A stretch of DNA of 26,251 bases from a virus. Location: the IMG/VR virus record IMGVR_UViG_3300042731_002286, positions 1 to 26,251 of that record; one strand, 5' to 3'. Numbering within the stretch: the first letter of the stretch is position 1; each line of letters opens with the position of its first letter. The notes under the pieces were generated by a model, which saw nothing but the letters and a program-made list of their open reading frames with translations, ran no database searches and had not been told where the DNA came from. The translations under genes were made by a program, and so were the position numbers. Below, one piece after another: positions 11,654 to 20,479 of the stretch.

Positions 11654-11906
11654 AGCTCTTCTCCTTTTTTATTTTGAATGCAGTGGAGTTGTTGTTCTCG
11701 AATATGATCACAGGTATAGACTCCTTGATGATCTCTTTCTCTGTCTCTTTAATTTTGATCTCTTTGTTCTTCTCATATATCACGCCGTTTTTATATGCGA
11801 TCACTTTTGATGAGATGTAAAGTGCCATTGTTAGCAGTATTATGACTACAATTGCGCCTACCATGATTTTACTATTCATGAATGATCTGAAGTATTCCAT
11901 ATTCAT
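11604..11906 (-). CDS. Inner-membrane spanin (Rz-like)
   Basis: 100 residues. A membrane helix at about 14-31 (IMVGAIVVIILLTMALYI) is followed by a long charged helix (YEKNKEIKIKETEKEIIKE) and a short C-terminal domain. This is the normal i-spanin layout. The Rz1-type lipoprotein begins in its 3' end in another frame, which strongly supports the call. ATG 11906 overlaps the stop of the 29-aa frame; ATG 11900 is an alternative, with AAGGGATG upstream. Confidence 0.75.
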   Translation of the reverse strand: MNMEYFRSFMNSKIMVGAIVVIILLTMALYISSKVIAYKNGVIYEKNKEIKIKETEKEIIKESIPVIIFENNNSTAFKIKKEKSYEEVPDTIGVHTIIFD

Positions 11907-11992
11907 CCCTTGTTTATATTTTGCATCACATTATAGCTCCTGTACCAACAATTCCTACAAATCCTCCACAATTCATATAGTTTTTGAATCAT
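11903..11992 (-). CDS. 29-residue Cys/Trp-rich microprotein
   Basis: ATG 11992, 12 bases after the tailspike stop. The product starts MIQKLYELWRICRNCWYR and has the pattern C-x-x-C; the stop overlaps the Rz start (ATGA). It fills what would otherwise be the only gap between tailspike and spanins. Its ribosome site is weak. Confidence 0.4.
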   Translation of the reverse strand: MIQKLYELWRICRNCWYRSYNVMQNINKG

Positions 11993-12004
11993 TTGTCGCC
12001 AACT

Positions 12005-14143
12005 TTATTTAGTGTATGTTTTAGATGTAAAATAATTGAAAGCGTCAAGTGCATTATCAAAAACCATAGCTTGAACAGCGGACACTCTCCATGTAGCATC
12101 TTCGTTATTTCCTCTAAAATCCGCTGGGAAGAAACTCTGCAACCCGTCACTATAGAACATAGTAGAAACAAGTCTCCAACCATCGCCTGCGTTGTGTATT
12201 AAATTACCCATTACTTGCACAGTGCTCCTATTCCATGTTGCAGTAGTTAGTGACCCCGCGGTACACTTAATATAATAGCTTAGGACACAAAAGCCCTCAG
12301 GAGTAGTTATAGAAGCTAAAGCTGTGTACTCACTAGAACTAAACGCAGCCCTCGTATATTCGTTACAAGTAGGGAATATAGGGCTGTCATTTACAACTAC
12401 TCCTGTCAATCCAAAAGAGCCATAACCTGTGCTAACTGAAGCTTCTAAAGTATCAGAATAATACTTCTCTACAACTCTTCCCCCATCTAATATTTTTTGT
12501 TGCGCATAATCAACAAAAGATCTTGACTGTGCCCTAGTTGGGTTGCCATTCAGAGGTTGTTGATATAAGTCTTTGAATATAGGAGTGTTGAAATTTATAT
12601 TTAAGTTTTGATTTGGTGCTGGTCTCAGTCCTACTACTGTAAAATTATTATAGCTGATAGTTGAGCTCCCGCTTGTAGAAAAGCCCTCACCTCCGAATCC
12701 TTCCTGATATACTGCTGGAGCGTTAGATATCATAACTGTACAATTATCACCTATACAATGGATACCAGTAGGCCTCCCGCCTACGAAAGACACTTCCATT
12801 TTTCCATCAAAATATAATGTCCTATTATCCAATGTAGTTTCAGATAAGGTAGTATCACTCCATTGATCTATGTTAGTCGTACCTGCATTATACCCCTGAC
12901 CATTACCCTCAAACCAGCAATCATAATACGAAATCGGGAAATAAGGATAGGTGCTAGAATATATGTAGTTAGTTATATTGTTAGCTTCAAAGATAGTACC
13001 TCTAAATACAAAACCGCTAAACCCGTCAACAGTATTATGTACATAATTAGCACAGTCATTTAAACTAAACTCACCATCATAAAAATACATATTCCCAGCG
13101 TGCATCGTTTCCCCAAATTTATTGGATAGAGAATATACACCATATTTATTAGCTCTAAAACCACAAGAATAAAAGCTATTCCCAATGTTTCCGAAAGGTT
13201 TATATACACCTTTCCCGTTACCTTGGAAAAGACACTTATTAAACACCACATTTCGTTTTAACTCGTCGTTGGCTACGTAATCATTAACGTCGTCCTTACC
13301 AAAAGCAAAGCCTATCCCTGTTTTACCTGTTGAGTGAAAACCGACTCCTGTGATATTAGATGAATAATCCCATTTTGAGCTAATAACGCCGTAAATCATA
13401 GTAGCTTTATTTATATCATATGCGTAAAGCTTTGTTTGTTCCCCCCCATCTCCGATAATAACAATTCTGTTATGTAGCGTGATATTTATTTTATAACTAC
13501 CGGATGGTATGTATACTTTTGTATACCCATCTACTGCTGTTTGAAAGGGGATTGAGTCGTCCCCGTCTCCATTTGCCCCAAACCATTTAACATTCACAGT
13601 TCCACTATATTGCCTAACCCAACAACCTAGCCCACTACCAGTACCTTGATTTTCAAGCGAAACAGTTGGGTCAAATATTGTTCCACCATTTGCTGTGGAT
13701 TTGTCGATAGTTGAATCCCAGTTAAATAGCCCGCCTCCTCCATCATTCGCAGAATGATATCCAAGTATGTTGACTGTATACCCATCCGAATATGATGTTA
13801 GCCCGATAAGGCTACTGACAGTAGCAAATGAGTTTACGGACACTAATTTACTTGTGGCTACAGGAGCATAAAATACCATCTCCTTTTGTTTGTTTCTTAC
13901 AGTGATAGAATATTCGTCTTCTACATACAAAGTGCCAGGCGACCCGTTTCTGTAAGCATACCCGCCGGATGTTCTGATCGGCTGTGCCGCAGGAATTGAT
14001 AGCTCTACGTCCCAATATGCTTGCTTAGGTGATACCTCTGGGTTTAAGTTTGCTTCTCCTATGTATATGTACCCATCTTCTAATGGGTTGCCGTCTGTAT
14101 CGGTGAATATCTCATAAGGTTGTTGGATTAAATTTGATGACAT
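12005..14143 (-). CDS. Tailspike with P22-type head-binding domain and beta-helix body
   Basis: 712 residues. The N-terminal part (about 1-105; QPYEIFTDTDGNPLEDGYIYIGEAN-like start, then AQPIRTSGGYAYRNGSP and YSITVRNKQKEMVFYAP) is the domain that binds the P22-type tail machine. NVKWFGANGDGDDSIPFQTAVD (near 185) opens a right-handed beta-helix (about 185-500) typical of polysaccharide-binding or -cleaving spikes. The end (about 550-712) has strands and may be a trimerising or sugar-binding domain. The trimer should recognise a surface polysaccharide of the host. The substrate cannot be read from the sequence. It overlaps the previous gene's stop by one base. Confidence 0.85.
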   Translation of the reverse strand: MSSNLIQQPYEIFTDTDGNPLEDGYIYIGEANLNPEVSPKQAYWDVELSIPAAQPIRTSGGYAYRNGSPGTLYVEDEYSITVRNKQKEMVFYAPVATSKLVSVNSFATVSSLIGLTSYSDGYTVNILGYHSANDGGGGLFNWDSTIDKSTANGGTIFDPTVSLENQGTGSGLGCWVRQYSGTVNVKWFGANGDGDDSIPFQTAVDGYTKVYIPSGSYKINITLHNRIVIIGDGGEQTKLYAYDINKATMIYGVISSKWDYSSNITGVGFHSTGKTGIGFAFGKDDVNDYVANDELKRNVVFNKCLFQGNGKGVYKPFGNIGNSFYSCGFRANKYGVYSLSNKFGETMHAGNMYFYDGEFSLNDCANYVHNTVDGFSGFVFRGTIFEANNITNYIYSSTYPYFPISYYDCWFEGNGQGYNAGTTNIDQWSDTTLSETTLDNRTLYFDGKMEVSFVGGRPTGIHCIGDNCTVMISNAPAVYQEGFGGEGFSTSGSSTISYNNFTVVGLRPAPNQNLNINFNTPIFKDLYQQPLNGNPTRAQSRSFVDYAQQKILDGGRVVEKYYSDTLEASVSTGYGSFGLTGVVVNDSPIFPTCNEYTRAAFSSSEYTALASITTPEGFCVLSYYIKCTAGSLTTATWNRSTVQVMGNLIHNAGDGWRLVSTMFYSDGLQSFFPADFRGNNEDATWRVSAVQAMVFDNALDAFNYFTSKTYTK

Positions 14144-15918
14144 TATTTTTCCTTCAGTAAAGTTTCTATTGCTTTTATTGCGTTTTCTTCGTTGATACCT
14201 CTAGCCTTCTCCATCCCTTTTGCGGTTAAATCTATGGCGGTTTCAAGCATATTTCTTCTTGCGATATCAAGACCTTTCATTGTCGCTTCTTCGATCTGCC
14301 CCTTGAAGCTTGTTGGTGCTGCTGCTCCGAACATACGATCTATCTCGTTTGCGAAAATTACTTGTCTGAGTATATCATCATTGCTTTTTAACCCGTACTT
14401 TGTAGCGACGTTATCGGCTTTGGTGATAGAGTCCATCATGTTGACGCGGGATTTATTGTTGCTCAGCAAGCCACGTAATGATGTCCCGAATGACTTGGGC
14501 ACATTAGGGCTTTTCATGTTGATCGATGTACCTACTGCTTTTTGGATATCATTTAACACATCAAGTGTTTCTGAATACTTTGTATTTTGCGCTTTATACG
14601 CCGGGGAAAGCTCGCCCAAAGTTTCATTTATATTTCTTCTGAAGTCTTTTAGTACGCTTTCAGTGCTTTTACCTATTGCCTGCTTTCCTTTTCCATATGA
14701 CACCTGCGTATCTATCAGTCTTTTAAGCTTATGTAGCTTATACGCATCACCGCCTGATTCGTCTACTGATCTCAGTATGTTTTGCAGTATTTTCTTAGAT
14801 GTTCCCTCTAGTCTTATGTCTGACTTTGAAATATCTACTAATATATCTCCATCTTCGTTTCTGCCGATTGCTACTCCCATGTCATCGAGTTTCGTTTTTA
14901 GGCTGTTTAAAGGATCAGTGATGTTTACCGTTTTACCTTGTAGTTTCTTCGCTGCATTATCTATGGCAGTACCAGCTTTTCTATTTGCGTTAAATAGAAA
15001 ATTTACCCTTTCATTTAAAGAGTCACCGACTACATCAGTAGGTCTATTTTTCGCGGCATACACGGCATCTTCTTTGCCCTCTTTAAGGACATGAAGCATT
15101 TTTTTCATGTTCAACTTGTCTTTATTGCTTGCAGTTTTTACTGCCGAAATAACACTTGGTTGGAAACCTTGCTTTATTGACTCTATCGCCGGTTTGTCTT
15201 TAACCACCTCATTACCAACTACTTTGTATTCTGCTATTTCTGCGCTTGTAGGATTTGTTTTTATAGTCTCCTTGATCGCAGTCGTGTCAGGTTTTAACAT
15301 ACTTGGTATCTTTGCCGCACCTGCTCCTATCATCCCACCTGCCAAAGTTGATGCAAGCTGTACCCCTGGACCTGCACCCGATTCCTCTGCTATCTTTTGA
15401 CCTGCTCCGGCACCAGCAGCTCCGGCAAGTTGTTGCCCTGATTTTTCAGTGATAACTTCTAACCCTTTAGCCATAGTAGGAGCTTGTTTAGCAATTTGCT
15501 GTGCCGCACCTGTGAACGCACCAGCTCCAACCAATGCCTTCGAAGCTTGTTGTACTATTCTCTCAGTAGCAGTCTCCGGCTCAGGCACCCCTGCGTCTGT
15601 GAGTAGCTTGTTAACAGCTGGCTTGATCATGGCTATCTTCATATCATCTGGAAGAGCCAAGTTCATTACCTCTGCCAGTGGATCAGTAAATACACTGGCT
15701 ACCTCAGCAGTCCCTTCTGCCGCGGCTCTACTTGTAAGTCCTATCTGTCTTTTAAGTTCATCTATCCAATCACGTTCTTCGGGTTGGGATAGTTCTTCTA
15801 TCGGCGTTGCCGCTTCAAATTCAGATGCTAGATCTTCTTCTGGTTTTGGTACGGGTACTTCTGCCCCGATAGGTTGTGCTTGCTCAAAAAGTGCTTCCAA
15901 ATCTTCTTCTGGCATCAT
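14143..15918 (-). CDS. DNA ejection (internal virion) protein, gp16-like by position
   Basis: 591 residues. The N-terminus is acidic and Pro/Glu-rich, with the repeated EEDLEALFEQAQPIG and EEDLASEFEAATPIE. Residues about 110-200 are Ala/Gly-rich and could span membrane (GAGAFTGAAQQIAK, LAGAAGAGAGQKIAE, TLAGGMIGAGA). The rest is long helices. Ala/Gly-rich amphipathic stretches are typical of ejection proteins that leave the capsid and make a channel for DNA through the host envelope. Gene order (after the other two ejection proteins, before the tailspike) matches P22 gp16. ATG 15918 overlaps the previous stop (ATGA); ATG 15915 is also possible. Confidence 0.7.
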   Translation of the reverse strand: MMPEEDLEALFEQAQPIGAEVPVPKPEEDLASEFEAATPIEELSQPEERDWIDELKRQIGLTSRAAAEGTAEVASVFTDPLAEVMNLALPDDMKIAMIKPAVNKLLTDAGVPEPETATERIVQQASKALVGAGAFTGAAQQIAKQAPTMAKGLEVITEKSGQQLAGAAGAGAGQKIAEESGAGPGVQLASTLAGGMIGAGAAKIPSMLKPDTTAIKETIKTNPTSAEIAEYKVVGNEVVKDKPAIESIKQGFQPSVISAVKTASNKDKLNMKKMLHVLKEGKEDAVYAAKNRPTDVVGDSLNERVNFLFNANRKAGTAIDNAAKKLQGKTVNITDPLNSLKTKLDDMGVAIGRNEDGDILVDISKSDIRLEGTSKKILQNILRSVDESGGDAYKLHKLKRLIDTQVSYGKGKQAIGKSTESVLKDFRRNINETLGELSPAYKAQNTKYSETLDVLNDIQKAVGTSINMKSPNVPKSFGTSLRGLLSNNKSRVNMMDSITKADNVATKYGLKSNDDILRQVIFANEIDRMFGAAAPTSFKGQIEEATMKGLDIARRNMLETAIDLTAKGMEKARGINEENAIKAIETLLKEK

Positions 15919-17267
15919 TCTACTCCATATGTTCCATCACTATATTTTACTACGATCCTGCCGTCCGCTGTTCTCCGTCTTTCTAGGACTTTCTTTTCTC
16001 CGAGTTCAGCTTCTTCAACTTGACCAAATATATTATCTGTGTTGAGTTTATAGTTTTTTGCGACTGTAGTAAGCCCGCTCCTTACTTTTGTTTCATGTTT
16101 CTTTGCCGCTTTCATATATTCACCCGCGAGGTCAACGAAATTCTGCCTTTGTTTTGGGCTTAAGAACTGCCCATTTTGAATTTGTTCGGCTTTGTTCTTT
16201 AGCCCATCAAGTAGACCTACCGTGTCTCTTGCTGTAGCAAACTCAGTTTCCCGCACCACGGATCCAGGATCAAGCATCTTCATAAACGATGTAACAAGTG
16301 CAATATCTCCGGCACCACTATTGTCTCTGGCAGATGCTTTTATCGTTTCAAGGTTTGTTTCTGCTTGGGTGAAATTTGATATCCTGTCATTGTACTCTTT
16401 CCTTAACTTTTCTTCTTGGTTGAATTTTTGCTCAGGTGTAAGACCGCCGGATTCTATTTCTATATTCTCCATTTGCATTACATCGCCCAAGAGAGAAGAT
16501 GGAACGCCTTTATTGTCTTTAACTACCTTAGAAATTGCTTGTGGCGGCAAGCCTATTTCCTGCGCTTGCTTAAGTAATTCGCCCGGCTTTAGATCCTCTA
16601 TTTTTCTTGCTTCAGCTTCAAATTTTTCTAACTCTCCCATTGTCTTTCTATTCTCTGTATACTTTTCAGGCCCCAGTGCTTGCACCTGAAGTAATCTACT
16701 GATCCCCATAGCTGCATCAGGGTTCGCATTGATAAGTTTTTTTTGTGATTGAAGGGCTGCTACTTTGGCTTTATCCCCTACCGATTCTGCCGCAGCTATC
16801 TTTCTATCAAATTCTTCATTTGCTAGGTCTGTTCTCCCTGCCATTAGAGCAGCTTCTACTGTTGTTGCTGTTTGTAAGAAATCTTGCTTTTCTTCTTGTC
16901 CCATCATATCAAGCGCGTCACCGACTCTGCCCTTTAATTCAGGATATTTCAGCGTGACTTCATAGAGTTCTTTCCCTGACATATTTGGACGTTTTGCTAT
17001 ATCGTTGATAACATTTCCTATCTCTACTTGTCTGCGTCGCGCTGCTTCTGCTTGTCTTGCGGCGGCGGCTCTGTTAGCTTTGTCTATCTCAATTTGCCGT
17101 TCAAATTCCTGACGTTTTAGATTTGCAATTTCCATTTGTTGTGCATGAGATTCTTGAGACATTTGTCTTTTTTCCATCATGTTTCTCAGGGATAATGCTT
17201 GCCCTACATTCTGCATGACGTTCTGTGTTGGGTTTGGGATGTTAAGTAAGTAGTCTTTTGGTTCCAT
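15915..17267 (-). CDS. DNA ejection protein, gp20-like
   Basis: 450 residues from ATG 17267, seven bases after GGAG; a TTG in frame at 17279 is not needed. Mostly helical: a Gln/Arg-rich coiled coil at about 25-85 (RQEFERQIEIDKANRAAAARQAEAARRR pattern), then helices with GRTDLANEEFDRKI. The block FTQAETNLETIKASARDNSGAGDIALVTSFMKMLDPGSVVRETEF near residue 300 is a conserved part of phage internal or ejection proteins. Ends with a small basic strand region (LERRRTADGRIVVKYSDGTYGVE). By place it should correspond to P22 gp20. Confidence 0.7.
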   Translation of the reverse strand: MEPKDYLLNIPNPTQNVMQNVGQALSLRNMMEKRQMSQESHAQQMEIANLKRQEFERQIEIDKANRAAAARQAEAARRRQVEIGNVINDIAKRPNMSGKELYEVTLKYPELKGRVGDALDMMGQEEKQDFLQTATTVEAALMAGRTDLANEEFDRKIAAAESVGDKAKVAALQSQKKLINANPDAAMGISRLLQVQALGPEKYTENRKTMGELEKFEAEARKIEDLKPGELLKQAQEIGLPPQAISKVVKDNKGVPSSLLGDVMQMENIEIESGGLTPEQKFNQEEKLRKEYNDRISNFTQAETNLETIKASARDNSGAGDIALVTSFMKMLDPGSVVRETEFATARDTVGLLDGLKNKAEQIQNGQFLSPKQRQNFVDLAGEYMKAAKKHETKVRSGLTTVAKNYKLNTDNIFGQVEEAELGEKKVLERRRTADGRIVVKYSDGTYGVE

Positions 17268-17268
17268 G

Positions 17269-18177
17269 TTATACTCCAAATAATCTGCCGTAATTTACCG
17301 TAAGGTATCCGTCTCTATACCCTATACAGTCAGGGCGTATGGATAATACCTCTTGGGCAATTACCCCACTATCGTGACCACTCCCATCTACCCAGTCCCA
17401 TTCATATGTATTGATGCCGTTTTGTATGCCAGTTTTCGTAATGTTTGTTTTTAGCCTAGAATCAGAGAATGTACTTAGTGTAGCACCGGATAATGCTGCA
17501 GGTGCAGCCGTGCCAACTCCACCAGTCCCACCTAATAATCCAAGCTGATTCATTAGTGCATACTGCTGTAGTCCCCCAGTGATACCGCCGACCAAGTTAG
17601 TGGCCGCCTGCCCCTGTGCCAATGCCTGCCCCGCCTGAGCCGCGCCTATCTGCCCTGCTGCTTGTCCCATCTGCCCCGCTGCCTGCTGCCCCGCTGCTCC
17701 TACTCCAGCCGCAGAAGCCTGCCCAAGCCCGGCGAGCCCTCCGAGTTTTGCATATTGGGACTCTATCTCTCGTTGCAGCATAGCCGGTCTATACTGTGCC
17801 AATGCGCCTTGGATATTGCCTCCTCTTAGCCCTCCGGTTGCCGCCGCTTGTTGCAACATGGCCTCCTCCCCTTGCCTTACTTGTGCCTGGAAAAGTGGGG
17901 ATGTCTCTATCCCAGATATGGCTCTTTGTTGTGCCTCTTCACCGCCTTCTCCGATACCTAGCAGATCAAGTTGTTGTAGTAAAGCCTCATCACCAGCTTC
18001 AACGTATGGAGATAAAAGTTCTCTTGTTTCGGCGAGTGCTTCCCTTTGAAATTGTATCTGTTCATCTGCTGCTGCTTGTTGTGCCCGTGATGCAGATTCT
18101 GCGGCACTTGATTGTTCATGTGCAGAATACGCTGCACCTGCCGCGCCTAATACCAATGCTCCTGTCATTAATCCCAT
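17269..18177 (-). CDS. Ejection-type protein (gp7-like) with C-terminal S74 self-cleaving chaperone domain
   Basis: 302 residues. The first 236 residues are Ala/Gly/Gln-rich and helical (MTGALVLGAAGAAYSAHEQ, later repeats of GQAAGQMGQAAG type) like internal virion proteins of P22 and many podoviruses. Residues about 237-302 have FSDSRLKTNI, the start of an intramolecular chaperone (peptidase S74) domain; the Ser-Asp pair (238-239) matches the self-cleavage site of such domains, and GVIAQEV and VNYGRL lie where expected. S74 domains normally trimerise tail fibres and are then cut off. On an internal protein this is unusual for P22 but known from other phages. It overlaps nothing and lies one base before the gp20-like start. 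Confidence 0.75.
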   Translation of the reverse strand: MGLMTGALVLGAAGAAYSAHEQSSAAESASRAQQAAADEQIQFQREALAETRELLSPYVEAGDEALLQQLDLLGIGEGGEEAQQRAISGIETSPLFQAQVRQGEEAMLQQAAATGGLRGGNIQGALAQYRPAMLQREIESQYAKLGGLAGLGQASAAGVGAAGQQAAGQMGQAAGQIGAAQAGQALAQGQAATNLVGGITGGLQQYALMNQLGLLGGTGGVGTAAPAALSGATLSTFSDSRLKTNITKTGIQNGINTYEWDWVDGSGHDSGVIAQEVLSIRPDCIGYRDGYLTVNYGRLFGV

Positions 18178-18513
18178 TTATAATCCTTTTATATAAAGAT
18201 TTTTTTCTTCGTCATGACGATATCCCAGCTTATTCATAAATCTTTTTATCTCATGTCTTTCTGAGTATATTATACACTTTTTAAATGCCTTGCCTAGCCC
18301 TATGATGTCACGCTTCATTCCTATTGTAAAGCGCCCGTTATCGATAGTGCCGCTGTTTATAACACACACTTCCCCATCCATGCAATAATTCACTATCCCA
18401 TAGTCATCGTATACTTTTGTGTATCCGTTAGCCAGGGCATATAACCAGTTTGGGGTTATACCTGTTTTTTCAAATACTTTTTCTACTAAGGTAAAGTCTG
18501 CCAACTTCTCCAT
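18178..18513 (-). CDS. Hypothetical protein, possibly acetyltransferase-like
   Basis: 111 residues. The first part resembles a small alpha/beta fold with YCMDGEVCVINSGTI-DNGRFTIG, and the end IIYSERHEIKRFMNKLGYRHDEE is like the last helix and strand of GNAT proteins ('...F..KLGF..'). The acetyl-CoA loop is not visible. The start lies in the 3' end of the GNAT-like gene (44-base overlap, different frame) after GGAAGGT. The pair may have come as a unit. Function not proven. Confidence 0.5.
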   Translation of the reverse strand: MEKLADFTLVEKVFEKTGITPNWLYALANGYTKVYDDYGIVNYCMDGEVCVINSGTIDNGRFTIGMKRDIIGLGKAFKKCIIYSERHEIKRFMNKLGYRHDEEKNLYIKGL

Positions 18514-18832
18514 ATTTACCTTCCCCTGATATGACTATTTTTTCTTTTTCTGCTACTCTGTCAAGCATTTTTGATGTAATGCCCTTACCTCTGTGGGGTT
18601 TTGGTACATATATCCTTATTACGTTTGCACTTCTTAGCCCTAATGTCGGCATTTTTACCACTTCATAAACCAAGTGAGATTTGTATTCTGGGATATAAAT
18701 TGTATGATTGAAAATCAGATCGTATATTGTTACTTTTAGCGCCTGAAACATCGTAGGTGTATGATTAATATCATTTTTTTCTATATGTTCAAGTGCAGCG
18801 TTGTAGTGGTTTTTTGTTATCTGCCATATCAT
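18470..18832 (-). CDS. GNAT-type acetyltransferase-like protein
   Basis: 120 residues. IRIYVPKPHRGKGITSKMLDRVAEK (about 78-103) carries the R-G-K-G-I-T acetyl-CoA loop of GNAT proteins (motif R/Q-x-x-G-x-G/A) and the following helix. The sequence seems short for a full GNAT fold (usually 140-170 residues). It lies upstream of the ejection protein genes, where P22 has gp14 and several podoviruses have acetyltransferase-like internal proteins. It may modify a virion or host protein, or be structural. Confidence 0.6.
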   Translation of the reverse strand: MIWQITKNHYNAALEHIEKNDINHTPTMFQALKVTIYDLIFNHTIYIPEYKSHLVYEVVKMPTLGLRSANVIRIYVPKPHRGKGITSKMLDRVAEKEKIVISGEGKYGEVGRLYLSRKSI

Positions 18833-19164
18833 GTGATCTCGCGTCCACTTGACCTGATAGTAAGTGCCGAAGCTGTACCGGCTAAAGTACTGATGAACCC
18901 GCCTGACTCCAATGTTTGCCCTACAAGCTCTACTGCGTTATACGTTTCTCCAGGGGCGATGCCACGCGCATCTATAATGAGATTGCTATCTGATGCAGAC
19001 CCACTCAACGGGACAAGATTGCATGAGAATGTAACATTTGAAGAAGATGTATTCGTGATAGTGAATTTATCTATAATGGTTTTGCAGTTTGATGCGGTGT
19101 ATTGTGTCGTTTGTGCTGCTTCTGCTTGTTTCGATGGTATAATATTTACGACTGTGACTGCCAT
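18829..19164 (-). CDS. Small virion protein
   Basis: 111 residues of beta type. The pattern LIIDARGIAPGETYNAVELVGQTLESGGFISTLAG-ASALTIRSSGREIT near the C-terminus is one I recognise from a small family of minor structural proteins encoded with phage tail or head genes. No catalytic residues visible. It overlaps the GNAT-like gene by four bases and follows the needle candidate by eight bases. It probably sits on the capsid or tail, but the exact place is unknown. Confidence 0.55.
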   Translation of the reverse strand: MAVTVVNIIPSKQAEAAQTTQYTASNCKTIIDKFTITNTSSSNVTFSCNLVPLSGSASDSNLIIDARGIAPGETYNAVELVGQTLESGGFISTLAGTASALTIRSSGREIT

Positions 19165-19172
19165 AGCGTCTC

Positions 19173-20477
19173 CTATTTTGCGATTTGTTCTACTGTAAGT
19201 ATAGCAGAAGGTGAGGCAGGCGCGAACCCCGATGCAGCGGAATAATCCAATGTTACATTAACATCATCTGCCGCCCACATAGCCTCTATGTAATCTCCTG
19301 CGTTTAAGTTGAAGGTCATGTTCCTGGAAAGAGGTTTTGTCTCCGCGTTGCTGATTATGGTTATTACCATAGAAGAGTTTGCGACATCTACACCGTTTAT
19401 TCTGGGCCAGAACCATACATTTTTGGCACTAGAACTGCCGGATGTAAGTTGTGCTGAAAAAGAAACGCTGTAAAGCCCGCTTTCATTAACATATATTCTG
19501 CTTGTAGGCGAACCTATATATACCCCATTTGATGATTGCGTGTTGCTAAATGTAATCGCATATGCCGTGTTTGCTGCCGCCGGACTGTGGTCATTTAAAT
19601 CATAAAACGAACCATATAGTGAGTTGTCCTGAGGCTCCACTCTTGCAAACAATACTCCATCTGAAGAGTCATTGTCAATAACTATAGCCACAGGAATAAC
19701 ATAGTCTGGGGCTGTCGGTCTTATGTTGGTAAGATATCCGGCTGTATCTGCTGAAACATATAAGATATCACCATTCGCCCAGGTCTCGCCATATGGTGTG
19801 CCTGACGCATCTAAGCTATTCACATTGCCAAAGTTAGTCACAAATCCATCTTCGCCGCTTACTATGTCTTCAGTTGCTATGCCGAGGACATAAAGAGAAG
19901 ACTCAGAGCCATCGGCTATATAATATTTTCCTTTTATAGCCCCGGAAGTAGTGGCATCATCGTACCCTATTATTCTTCCATTCGACAAAGTAGCACCATT
20001 CCCGTTATTTACTCTTATAAAAGTTTCTAATCCTATTTGCTGCATAATACTGTTACCGTGATCTACCTCAAGGGTTCTATGAGTATCACACCATGCTACT
20101 CTGCCTTTTCTTTCTGCTCTTTTGCAATATTGCCTAAAATCTACATAATTAAATGCTGGGGTATTCGTTGTCTCGATGGGCGGTTTTTTAGACTCGGTGT
20201 CTATAAGTTTGCCGAGATGATCGAGTAAAGCCAGCGATGATTCTATCTTTGAAGATAACACCGCATCATTCGTTTTAGAATCTTGTTTGAGTGTTATCAT
20301 TTTTGAAAATACCGCATTTGCCAGTGATGTAGCCGTAGCGGACTCTATGGCTATTTCTTCTGATAGGTTAGGGGTGTCTGTACCTGATTGCCTAAACAAA
20401 TCTTCAAATGCTCTTATTAGTTCGTTAGTAGGGAGGAACCTAGCAAGATCGTTTCTGGTTGGTGTTTTTACTGCCAT
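19173..20477 (-). CDS. Tail needle/fibre candidate (gp26 position) with jelly-roll-like C-terminus
   Basis: 434 residues. The N-terminal 25 residues (RNDLARFLPTNELIRAFEDLF) are a helix found in several phage tail proteins. A helical section follows (45-85), then a middle domain with VAWCDTHRTLEVDHGN. The C-terminal about 135 residues are beta-rich: GVYIGSPTSRIYVNESGLYSVSFS, then FWPRINGVDV and LNAGDYIEAMWAADD, the pattern of C1q/TNF-like jelly rolls ('G.Y.....F' and 'L..GD.I.....'). The gene stands directly after gp10, where P22 has gp26. The Sf6 needle ends in a TNF-like knob, which fits. Needle versus fibre is not settled. Confidence 0.6.
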   Translation of the reverse strand: MAVKTPTRNDLARFLPTNELIRAFEDLFRQSGTDTPNLSEEIAIESATATSLANAVFSKMITLKQDSKTNDAVLSSKIESSLALLDHLGKLIDTESKKPPIETTNTPAFNYVDFRQYCKRAERKGRVAWCDTHRTLEVDHGNSIMQQIGLETFIRVNNGNGATLSNGRIIGYDDATTSGAIKGKYYIADGSESSLYVLGIATEDIVSGEDGFVTNFGNVNSLDASGTPYGETWANGDILYVSADTAGYLTNIRPTAPDYVIPVAIVIDNDSSDGVLFARVEPQDNSLYGSFYDLNDHSPAAANTAYAITFSNTQSSNGVYIGSPTSRIYVNESGLYSVSFSAQLTSGSSSAKNVWFWPRINGVDVANSSMVITIISNAETKPLSRNMTFNLNAGDYIEAMWAADDVNVTLDYSAASGFAPASPSAILTVEQIAK

Positions 20478-20479
20478 AT

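Noticed and set aside
14192-15094. Long plus-strand reading frame (300 codons) opposite the ejection protein gene
   Set aside because: It is antisense to a clear gene, has the Ser/Leu-rich composition of an antisense frame and no ribosome site.
15449-16045. Plus-strand reading frame of 198 codons opposite ejection protein genes
   Set aside because: Antisense shadow with Ala/Ser-rich composition, no start signals, in the middle of the minus-strand late operon.
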